This document shows positions 7,042 to 12,129 of a DNA stretch of 12,129 nt, piece by piece. The DNA comes from an uncultured Acetatifactor sp. (GTDB lineage: Bacteria > Bacillota > Clostridia > Lachnospirales > Lachnospiraceae). Position numbers and translations under genes: made by a program. Position 1 is the stretch's first letter. Every line of letters begins with the position of its first letter. The stretch spans positions 1-12,129 of the forward strand of contig CAJUNZ010000087.1 of NCBI GenBank assembly GCA_910587755.1. Reading direction: 5' to 3'. The notes under the pieces were generated by a model. It ran no database searches, was not told the DNA's origin, and worked only from the letters and a program-made list of their open reading frames with translations.

Positions 7042-7920
7042 GTGAAACTGAGATATCAGATGCGGGGACTGGGAATAGGTATGGTGGTGACGGCTTTGCT
7101 GATGGGGGTGGCTACGAAGGAAGGCCTCCCTTTGAGCGATGCGGAAATCCGGGCAAAGGCTCTGGAACTGGGGATGGTGGAGAGTGATTCTCTGAGGCTC
7201 AGTGACCTGGGGACGGATGCCAAGGACAGGCAGCCGGAGCAGGGGGATGAGGGCTCCGGTATGGCTCCGGAAGGGACGGCGGAGCCTGTGGACGGCGGAG
7301 AACCGGAGGGCATGGCAGAAAGCGGAGCTGGCGGAAGTGATGGGGATGGGGAAGGTGCGTCAGGAAGCGGAGCTGGAGCTGGTGGAAGTGAAGCGGATGG
7401 GGAAGGCGCGTCAGGAAGCGGAGCCGGTGCGGAAGGCGCGTCAGGAAGCGGAGCTGGTGGAAGCGGAACAGATGGGGAAGGCGCGTCAGGAAGCGGAGCC
7501 GGGGCTGGCGGAACTGGAACAGGTGCGGAAGGCACGTCGGGAAGCGGAGCCGGGGCTGGCGGAAATGGAACAGGTGGAGAAGACACTTCAGGAAGCGGAG
7601 GTGGAGCTGGCGGAACTGGAACAGGTGCGGAAGGCGCGTCGGGAAGCGGAGCCGGGACTGGTGGAAGCGGAGTAGATGTGGAGGGTTCGCAGGGAACTGG
7701 AGGGCAGGACGGGACGGTGACATTTGTCATAGAACCGGGTGCGACTTCCAGCAGTGTGTGCAGACAGCTGGAGGAGGCCGGACTGGTGGAGGATTTTTCT
7801 GTCATTGACACATATTTGTGCAGTAACGGCTATTCCACCAAGATCCGCGCCGGCACTTTTGAGATAGCACCAGGGATGAGCGTAGAAGAGCTAGTTAAGA
7901 TTATTACAAAGGAGAAATGA
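7042..7920 (+). CDS. Membrane-anchored protein with C-terminal MltG/YceG LysM-like domain, catalytic domain absent
   Basis: A 292-residue protein. It has a short basic N-terminus and a membrane helix (9-24), a short segment with LSDAEIRAKALELGMVE (31-47), a Gly/Ser/Ala-rich linker (about 96-224) encoded by a 51-bp tandem repeat, and a folded C-terminal domain (226-290: TFVIEPGATSSSVCRQLEEA... RAGTFEIAPGMSVEELVKII). That last part closely resembles the LysM-like substrate-binding domain at the N-terminus of endolytic transglycosylase MltG/YceG. The MltG catalytic domain with its Glu is missing, so this is probably a peptidoglycan- or glycan-binding protein, not a lytic enzyme. Start GTG 7042 follows AGAGGG at 7031-7036. 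It may be the last flagellar-region gene before the sugar module. Confidence 0.78.
   Translation: MKLRYQMRGLGIGMVVTALLMGVATKEGLPLSDAEIRAKALELGMVESDSLRLSDLGTDAKDRQPEQGDEGSGMAPEGTAEPVDGGEPEGMAESGAGGSDGDGEGASGSGAGAGGSEADGEGASGSGAGAEGASGSGAGGSGTDGEGASGSGAGAGGTGTGAEGTSGSGAGAGGNGTGGEDTSGSGGGAGGTGTGAEGASGSGAGTGGSGVDVEGSQGTGGQDGTVTFVIEPGATSSSVCRQLEEAGLVEDFSVIDTYLCSNGYSTKIRAGTFEIAPGMSVEELVKIITKEK
7351..7716 (+). repeat. 51-bp coding minisatellite (Gly/Ser/Ala linker)
   Basis: In-frame tandem repeats with units beginning at 7351, 7402, 7432, 7477, 7528, 7579 and 7630, and a decayed last copy at 7681. Spacings are 51, 30, 45, 51, 51, 51 and 51 bp, so most are the full 17-codon unit (pattern EGASGSGAGAGGTGTG plus one residue) and two copies have lost 21 and 6 bp. 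Every length is a multiple of three, so gains and losses alter linker length without breaking the frame. Copies begin with a conserved GAAGGCGCGTC-like core. Confidence 0.93.
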
Positions 7921-7985
7921 ACTCAAAAACGGGGGAACATTTTACAGAGAAATAGATGCCGTGTGGCAGACAGAGAGGTGTGAAC

Positions 7986-9035
7986 ATGAGACATAAAATG
8001 GCCATTGTGGGATTTGGCGGAATGGCAGAATGGCATTACCAGGAGATCCAGACCATAGAAGGACTGGAGATAGCGGGTATCTGGGATATCCGTGAGGAGA
8101 GAAGGACATGTGCCCGGGAACTGGGGCTGCATGTGTATGGGGACATGGAAGAACTTCTCGCAGATGCCGGCACAGATCTGGTGCTGGTGGCGGCACCCAA
8201 CGATGTCCACAAACCTGTCGCCGTGGCTGCTATGGAGGCTGGCAAAAATGTGATCTGTGAAAAACCCATCACATTGAATTCCGGAGATCTGCAGGAGATG
8301 GAAGAGACAGCCGGGAAGACAGGACGGTTTTTGACAGTACACCAGAACAGACGGTGGGATGAAGATTATCTGACAGTGAAAAAGATTCTGGAGGAGGGGA
8401 AGCTTGGAGAGCTTTTCCGTCTGGAGTCCAGGGTTCACGGCTCCAGAGGAATTCCCGGTGACTGGCGGCAGGAGAGGGAGCATGGGGGCGGAATGCTACT
8501 GGACTGGGGAGTACATCTGCTGGACCAGCTGCTGCTTCTGTTTGAAGGAGTATCGGTGGAGAGCGTCCATGCCACCGAGACCCACGTGACCAATCAGCTG
8601 GTGGATGACGGTTTCCGGGCGGAGCTTATGTTTGCCAACGGCGTCAGCGCCCTGGTGGAGGTGGGGACGAGCAATTTTGTCTCTCTGCCCAGATGGTATG
8701 TGATGGGGGCGGATGGAACGGCAGTCATTGAGGACTGGGATCTGAGCGGGCGTATTGTGAGGGCTTCCGGGGTGGACGAGAAAGATGTGACCCCGGTGAT
8801 CACGGCGGCCGGGCTCACCAAGACCATGGCGCCCAGAAGAGATGACAGCATTTTCACGGAGCCGCTTCCCAAGGTGGAAAGCGACGTGAGGGAGTTTTAC
8901 CTGAATGTGATGGCGGTTCTGGAGGGCAGGGAGGAAAGCAGGATCCGGCTGCCGGAAGTGACGAGGGTAATGAAGCTGATGGAGGCAATTGACAGGTCTG
9001 CCCGGACAGGGGAAGTGGTAAAGGAGAGACTGTAA
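7986..9035 (+). CDS. Gfo/Idh/MocA-family NAD(P)-dependent oxidoreductase
   Basis: A 349-residue sugar or cyclitol dehydrogenase of the Gfo/Idh/MocA family. Seen: an N-terminal Rossmann nucleotide motif IVGFGGMA (7-14); AAPNDVH (69-75); the family's catalytic EKP motif in CEKPITLN (Glu-Lys-Pro at 92-94, K93 the usual catalytic lysine); and the C-terminal-domain signature GGGMLLDWGVHLLD (167-180) with D173, H177 and D180, where the His and Asp normally act in substrate binding and catalysis. The substrate cannot be deduced. ATG 7986 is preferred over an upstream in-frame start at 7956 because GAGAGG (7973-7978) is 7 nt away. It is 1 nt from the next gene, so the two form a functional pair, probably interconverting keto, inosose or amino-sugar intermediates. 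Confidence 0.93.
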   Translation: MRHKMAIVGFGGMAEWHYQEIQTIEGLEIAGIWDIREERRTCARELGLHVYGDMEELLADAGTDLVLVAAPNDVHKPVAVAAMEAGKNVICEKPITLNSGDLQEMEETAGKTGRFLTVHQNRRWDEDYLTVKKILEEGKLGELFRLESRVHGSRGIPGDWRQEREHGGGMLLDWGVHLLDQLLLLFEGVSVESVHATETHVTNQLVDDGFRAELMFANGVSALVEVGTSNFVSLPRWYVMGADGTAVIEDWDLSGRIVRASGVDEKDVTPVITAAGLTKTMAPRRDDSIFTEPLPKVESDVREFYLNVMAVLEGREESRIRLPEVTRVMKLMEAIDRSARTGEVVKERL

Positions 9036-9036
9036 C

Positions 9037-9831
9037 ATGGCGGAAGTAAAAATTGCGGCGCAGGTATATTCTGTGCGGGGAGAAGCGGAGAAGGATTTTC
9101 CCGGAACGATGAAAGCGCTGAAAGAGTGCGGATATGAGGGAGTGGAGCTGGCGGGGCTTTACGGACACAGTCCGGAGGAAATCAGGGACTGGCTTCAGGA
9201 ACAGGAGCTTGTACCCGTGAGCGCCCATGTGGGGCTGGATTTGTTCCAGCAGGATTTGGAGGGAACGGTGGCGGCTTATCGTACCATAGGATGCCGTTAT
9301 ATCGGAATTCCTTATCTGCCCGGGGAGCGGCTTCCCGGTGGCAGTCTGTATGAGGAGACCTGCTCGCTGATGCGGGAGATTTCCCATAGCTGCAGGGAAA
9401 AAGGCATGATTCTGCTGTATCACAATCATACCTTTGAGTTTGAGAAAACCCCGTCGGGGACATTTGTGCTGGAAGAGATTTATCAGTCTCTGGGAGCGGA
9501 GGAACTGCAGACAGAACTGCAGACAGAACTGGACACCTGCTGGGCAAAGGTGGCGGGGGAGGATCCGGCTGCCTGGCTGCAGAAATACCAGGGCCGCTGT
9601 CCGGTGGTGCATATGAAAGATTTCCGCAGAGGTCAGGACGGCGTGCAGCTGGCGGCTCTGGGAACGGGAGAGCAGGATGTGGCTGGCATTGTCAGAACTG
9701 CTGTGGAGTGCGGCGCTGCCTGGCTTGTGGTGGAGCAGGATGACCATCCGTGGGGAAGTCCCATGGAGAATATGCGCACGGGCTGTAAGTGCCTGGAAGG
9801 TATACTGGCCGCGGGCTGTGGAAAGGCGTAA
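9037..9831 (+). CDS. Sugar phosphate isomerase/epimerase (AP endonuclease 2 TIM-barrel family)
   Basis: A 264-residue xylose-isomerase-like TIM barrel protein, the family that includes IolE and related epimerases. Motifs: GYEGVEL (32-38), LLYHNHTFEFE (126-136), ELDTCW with D166, VVHMKDFR with H192, and a late VVEQDD with E233; the Asp, His and Glu are at positions expected for divalent-metal ligands in this family. The substrate is unknown. AAAGGAGAG at 9020-9027 serves the ATG, which begins 1 nt after the upstream oxidoreductase stop, implying tight coupling and a shared pathway. The 12-bp duplication at 9502-9525 adds a second LQTE to an otherwise single ELQTEL. No transporter or regulator for this module lies in the window. 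Confidence 0.9.
   Translation: MAEVKIAAQVYSVRGEAEKDFPGTMKALKECGYEGVELAGLYGHSPEEIRDWLQEQELVPVSAHVGLDLFQQDLEGTVAAYRTIGCRYIGIPYLPGERLPGGSLYEETCSLMREISHSCREKGMILLYHNHTFEFEKTPSGTFVLEEIYQSLGAEELQTELQTELDTCWAKVAGEDPAAWLQKYQGRCPVVHMKDFRRGQDGVQLAALGTGEQDVAGIVRTAVECGAAWLVVEQDDHPWGSPMENMRTGCKCLEGILAAGCGKA
9502..9530 (+). repeat. 12-bp direct duplication inside the isomerase gene
   Basis: The unit GAACTGCAGACA occurs at 9502-9513 and 9514-9525 and is followed by a partial copy (GAACT). It is in frame and gives a repeated LQTE in the protein just before the metal-ligand Asp region. Confidence 0.9.
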
Positions 9832-9858
9832 GATTTGGGATTTTTTCTCACACTTCTC

Positions 9859-9887
9859 TTGCAAGGGAGTGGGTGGTGTGTTATAAT
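9859..9887 (+). promoter_or_regulatory. Sigma-A promoter for rpsB-tsf
   Basis: TTGCAA at 9859-9864 and a perfect TATAAT at 9882-9887 are separated by exactly 17 bp. Transcription would start near 9894. It lies just after the isomerase stop and upstream of rpsB, so the ribosomal genes have their own housekeeping promoter and are not dependent on flagellar-operon readthrough. Confidence 0.88.
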
Positions 9888-9893
9888 ACAAAA

Positions 9894-10104
9894 GTTGTGA
9901 CTAAAAATCACGCATGCCGATTCGGCGGTGGTGCCTGATGGGATCTGGCCTGGGACGGGCTTCCTGCGGGGAGAGGGTTTTCAGGGAAAAGGGCTTGTCA
10001 AGGGTAGCTGCCGGAATGCGGGATCATGACGCGGATCCGGCACAGGGAACAGGATATGTCTCTGTAAGGTCATGCGGAAGAATTCAACCAATGGAGGTAA
10101 GAAC
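9894..10104 (+). promoter_or_regulatory. rpsB 5' leader with hairpins, candidate autoregulatory element
   Basis: About 210 nt separate the predicted transcription start from the rpsB ATG, far longer than needed for a ribosome binding site. Self-complementary parts that can be seen: GTGA/TCAC at 9897-9911, GCCG/CGGC at 9916-9926, and a perfect 7-bp TGCCGGA/TCCGGCA at 10009-10042 with an inner GCG/CGC pairing. No oligo-U attenuator is visible. Ribosomal protein leaders often bind their own product, so control by S2 is a reasonable inference, but I do not recognise a named motif. Confidence 0.5.
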
Positions 10105-10857
10105 ATGAGCGTTATTTCTATGAAACAGCTGCTTGAGGCGGGCGTCCATTTCGGACATCAGACCAGAAGATGGAACCCTAAGATGGCTCCGTACATTTTC
10201 ACCGAGAGGAACGGAATCCATATTATTGACCTGCAGAAATCTGTGGGCAAGGTGGATGAGGCTTACAGGGCAGTATCCGAGATCGCTGCACAGGGCGGCA
10301 CGATCCTTTTCGTGGGTACCAAGAAGCAGGCTCAGGATGCGGTTAAAACTGAGGCAGAGCGCTGCGGTATGTACTATGTAAATGAGAGATGGCTGGGCGG
10401 TATGCTCACTAACTTCAGGACTATCCAGTCCCGCGTCACCAGGCTTTATGCCATTGAGAAGATGTCCGAGGACGGAACTTTTGATGTGCTTCCCAAGAAG
10501 GAGGTCATCAAGCTGAAGAAGGAGTGGGAGAAGCTTGAGAAGAACCTGGGCGGCATTAAGACCATGACCAGGGTTCCGGATGCTATTTTCGTGGTGGATC
10601 CCAAGAAGGAGAAGATCTGTGTTCAGGAGGCTCATGCCCTTGGCATTACCCTTATCGGTATCGGCGACACCAACTGTGATCCTGAGGAACTGGACTATGT
10701 AATTCCTGGAAACGATGATGCCATCAGGGCCGTGAAGCTGATTGTTGCCAAGATGGCGGACGCTGTGATTGAGGCTAATCAGGGCGAAGCTGTCTACACA
10801 GAGGAAGCCCTTCAGGGTGAGGCCCAGGATATTGAAGAAGTAGCGAACCAGGAATAA
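10105..10857 (+). CDS. rpsB: 30S ribosomal protein S2
   Basis: Ribosomal protein S2 of the small subunit, 250 residues, a normal bacterial length. It begins MSVISMKQLLEAGVHFGH and contains the strongly conserved S2 blocks RRWNPKMAPYIF, GTKKQAQ, NERWLGGMLTNF, PDAIFVVDPKKE and GIGDTNCDPEELDYVIPGND. The C-terminal tail is acidic. GGAGG at 10093-10097 is 7 nt before ATG 10105; the frame is open upstream to 10072, but that start has no site. It precedes tsf, as in nearly all bacteria, and is driven by the promoter at 9859 with a long leader. Confidence 0.99.
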   Translation: MSVISMKQLLEAGVHFGHQTRRWNPKMAPYIFTERNGIHIIDLQKSVGKVDEAYRAVSEIAAQGGTILFVGTKKQAQDAVKTEAERCGMYYVNERWLGGMLTNFRTIQSRVTRLYAIEKMSEDGTFDVLPKKEVIKLKKEWEKLEKNLGGIKTMTRVPDAIFVVDPKKEKICVQEAHALGITLIGIGDTNCDPEELDYVIPGNDDAIRAVKLIVAKMADAVIEANQGEAVYTEEALQGEAQDIEEVANQE

Positions 10858-10917
10858 ACAGATCGGGAATGGGAAGGATTATTTCTTAACAGTTCCGTAG
10901 GACAGGAGGAGATATAG

Positions 10918-11856
10918 ATGGCAGAGATTACTGCGTCAATGGTAAAGGAGCTCCGTGAGCTGACCGGCGCCGGAATGATGGATTGTAAGAAGGCTTTGAA
11001 TGAGGCCAATGGAAATATGGATGAGGCTGTGGAGATTCTGCGCAAGAGCGGCCAGGCCAAAGCTGTAAAGAAGGAAGGCAGGATTGCTGCGGAGGGTATT
11101 TGCCGCATTGCCCGCCAGGGAGACACCAAGGCTGCTGTGGTAGAGGTGAATTCTGAGACAGATTTCGTGGCAAAGAATGAAACCTTCCAGCAGTATGTTG
11201 AGGCTGTGGCACAGCAGGTTGTGGCTTCTTCCGCAACGGATGTTGAAGTGTTCCTGGAGGAGAAGTGGATCGAGGATGCTTCCAAGACCGTGAAGGAGGC
11301 TTTGGTTGACAAGATTGCTGTTATCGGAGAGAAGCTGAACATTCGCAGGTTTGCGCGAGTGGAGGCGGAGGCAGGCTGTGTTGCTACCTATGTACACGGC
11401 GGCGGCCGTATCGGCGTTATCGTGGAAGGCTGCACCAATGTGGTTAATGACGCGGTGAAGGAAGCCCTGACCAACATTGCCATGCAGATTGCGGCTTTGA
11501 ATCCCAAGTATGTGGCCACCAGTGATGTGTCCGAGGAGTACAAGGCCCATGAAAAGGAGATTATTGCGGCTCAGATTGCACAGGATCCTAAGATGGCAGG
11601 AAAGCCTGAGAAGGTAATTGAGGGCGCTGTGGCTGGACGTCTGAACAAGGAGCTGAAGGAAGTATGCCTCCTTGAGCAGGTGTATGTGAAGGCAGAGGAC
11701 GGCAAGCAGACTGTTGCTCAGTATGTGGCACAGGTTGCAAAGGAGAATGCCGCAGACCTGTCCATAAAGAGATTTGTCCGTTTTGAGACAGGGGAAGGCC
11801 TGGAGAAGAAGCAGGAAGATTTCGCGGCAGAAGTTGCTGCTCAGATGAATGCTTAA
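10918..11856 (+). CDS. tsf: Translation elongation factor Ts
   Basis: EF-Ts, the guanine nucleotide exchange factor that releases GDP from EF-Tu. The 312-residue product has the N-terminal UBA-like domain (ITASMVKELRELTGAGMMDCKKAL, residues 4-27, given here as the stretch from I4 to L27) and the core contact motif TDFVA (81-85) within NSETDFVAKNETF, followed by the duplicated core subdomains. The length is slightly above that of E. coli (283) but usual for Firmicutes. AGGAGG at 10904-10909 is 8 nt from the ATG. It is separated from rpsB by 60 nt without a terminator and is followed by a strong terminator, so rpsB-tsf is one transcript. Confidence 0.99.
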   Translation: MAEITASMVKELRELTGAGMMDCKKALNEANGNMDEAVEILRKSGQAKAVKKEGRIAAEGICRIARQGDTKAAVVEVNSETDFVAKNETFQQYVEAVAQQVVASSATDVEVFLEEKWIEDASKTVKEALVDKIAVIGEKLNIRRFARVEAEAGCVATYVHGGGRIGVIVEGCTNVVNDAVKEALTNIAMQIAALNPKYVATSDVSEEYKAHEKEIIAAQIAQDPKMAGKPEKVIEGAVAGRLNKELKEVCLLEQVYVKAEDGKQTVAQYVAQVAKENAADLSIKRFVRFETGEGLEKKQEDFAAEVAAQMNA

Positions 11857-11887
11857 GGCGAAGTTTGCCTGGTTATTTTGAATGAAG

Positions 11888-11931
11888 AAACCCTTGTGAA
11901 TGGTGTGGGAATGCCATTTGCAGGGGTTTTT
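11888..11931 (+). terminator. Rho-independent terminator after tsf
   Basis: A 16-bp stem pairs 11888-11903 (AAACCCTTGTGAATGG) with 11914-11929 (CCATTTGCAGGGGTTT), allowing a few G-U pairs, around a 10-nt loop. A T-rich run (11927-11931) follows directly. It lies 32 nt after the tsf stop and ends the rpsB-tsf transcript. Confidence 0.93.
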
Positions 11932-11976
11932 GGTATTTCCTAATTAAGACTTGAGAAGAGATTAGGGATAATGTAA

Positions 11977-12005
11977 TTGATGGATTGGTTATTTAATGGT
12001 ATACT
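11977..12005 (+). promoter_or_regulatory. Sigma-A-like promoter upstream of the brnT remnant
   Basis: TTGATG at 11977-11982 and TATACT at 12000-12005 are spaced by 17 bp in an AT-rich stretch just after the tsf terminator. Transcription would begin near 12012, about 30 nt before the ATG at 12041. It is the expected placement for a toxin-antitoxin operon promoter; activity is not shown. Confidence 0.65.
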
Positions 12006-12040
12006 GTTAACATAGAATAATCTAAGAGGAATGGCCAAAA

Positions 12041-12129
12041 ATGAAATTTGAGTAGGATGAGGAAAAAAATATTATTGATTTTGAGCATAGTGTTGATGAG
12101 GATAGATATATTGCGATAGGGAAAGTCGG
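12041..12129 (+). pseudogene. brnT: brnT-type toxin remnant, nonsense codon and internal deletion, cut by window edge
   Basis: Reading from ATG 12041 gives MKFE, a TAG stop at 12053-12055, then DEEKNIIDF and EHSVDEDRYIAIGKV to the window end, all in one frame. BrnT ribonuclease toxins of type II brnT-brnA systems begin with a pattern like MKFEWDEEKN and have a later DEDRYIAIGKV-like strand. Here the TAG replaces the Trp codon TGG by one base change. About 25-30 residues that normally lie between the two blocks (containing the KHG..F.EA region) are missing, leaving only NIID between them. AGAGG at 12025-12029 with an 11-nt spacer is a possible ribosome binding site. As written it cannot make a functional toxin. 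A downstream brnA antitoxin gene, if any, is outside the window. Confidence 0.75.

Noticed and set aside
6906..7187. TTG-initiated frame beginning with a hydrophobic stretch
   Set aside because: No ribosome binding site, and it overlaps the MltG-like gene out of frame with low-quality composition.
7351..7716. Repeat array considered as CRISPR
   Set aside because: The units are contiguous, in-frame coding repeats without unique spacers and with protein-level periodicity.
7056..7811. Long Pro-rich frame on the minus strand and a second plus frame over the repeat
   Set aside because: They are by-products of the GC-rich 51-bp repeat, which keeps several frames free of stops. Neither has a start signal or recognisable domain.
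9832..9846. T run (GGATTTTTTC) after the isomerase gene as a terminator
   Set aside because: No stable hairpin lies directly before the T run; the only nearby stem is 4 bp and too far upstream.
9902..9921. TAAA followed by GCCGAT, resembling a sigma-28 promoter
   Set aside because: The spacer is only 10 nt whereas sigma-28 promoters need about 15, and the downstream bases do not match. The sigma-A promoter upstream explains transcription.
9914..10108. 64-codon frame in the rpsB leader whose stop TGA overlaps the rpsB ATG (ATGA)
   Set aside because: There is no ribosome binding site before ATG 9914, and the composition does not look like a protein. The overlap is probably chance.
12058..12120. 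Short frame giving a signal-peptide-like MRKKILLILSIVLM peptide
   Set aside because: It overlaps the brnT remnant in another frame, stops after 20 codons and has a weak ribosome binding site; the BrnT similarity explains the DNA better.

Overview
This window looks like the downstream end of a flagellar/chemotaxis (fla/che) operon of a motile, Gram-positive, GC-rich clostridium, most likely a Lachnospiraceae member. The evidence is the gene order (flhG, PilZ protein, cheC, cheD, fliA/sigD, FapA-type DUF342 protein, SwrB-like membrane protein, then rpsB-tsf), strong AGGAGG-type ribosome binding sites, and protein sequences typical of Firmicutes. The order parallels the end of the Bacillus subtilis fla/che operon (flhF-ylxH-cheB-cheA-cheW-cheC-cheD-sigD-swrB, followed by rpsB-tsf). 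All complete genes lie on the + strand.

Layout. Bases 1-47 are not biological: they match the Illumina P5/TruSeq universal adapter from its 12th base to its last, so this is an untrimmed contig end. From 91 to about 6,900 are flhG (ParA/MinD-like ATPase with the FlhF-activating N-terminal motif), a YcgR-like PilZ protein predicted to bind cyclic di-GMP, cheC (both phosphatase sites intact), cheD (catalytic triad intact), a small two-helix membrane protein, the flagellar sigma factor, a FapA-family protein, a small conserved-looking hydrophilic protein, and a SwrB-like protein with one membrane anchor, a coiled coil and a C-terminal HTH-like segment. cheB, cheA and cheW, which often sit between flhG/pilZ and cheC in relatives, are absent here. 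From 7,042 to 7,920 is a membrane-anchored protein whose C-terminus resembles the LysM-like domain of MltG/YceG but lacks the catalytic domain. Its linker is encoded by a 51-bp in-frame minisatellite. Next come a two-gene sugar module (Gfo/Idh/MocA oxidoreductase and a TIM-barrel sugar-phosphate isomerase/epimerase) that is absent at this position in B. subtilis.

At 9,859 a near-consensus sigma-A promoter starts a roughly 210-nt leader with several hairpins, then rpsB and tsf, closed by a strong intrinsic terminator at 11,888-11,931. Beyond it the DNA becomes visibly AT-richer. There a second good promoter drives the remains of a brnT toxin gene, with a TAG where the family has Trp and most of the middle missing. 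The window cuts it off.

Functionally the first half couples flagellar placement (FlhG), cyclic-di-GMP control (PilZ), receptor adaptation (CheC/CheD) and late-gene transcription (FliA). The second half moves into housekeeping translation genes with their own promoter. I do not see a clear new multi-gene system. The items most worth a second look are the brnT remnant, the minisatellite in the MltG-like gene, the rpsB leader, the loss of cheBAW from the locus, and the uncharacterised small flagellar-operon proteins.
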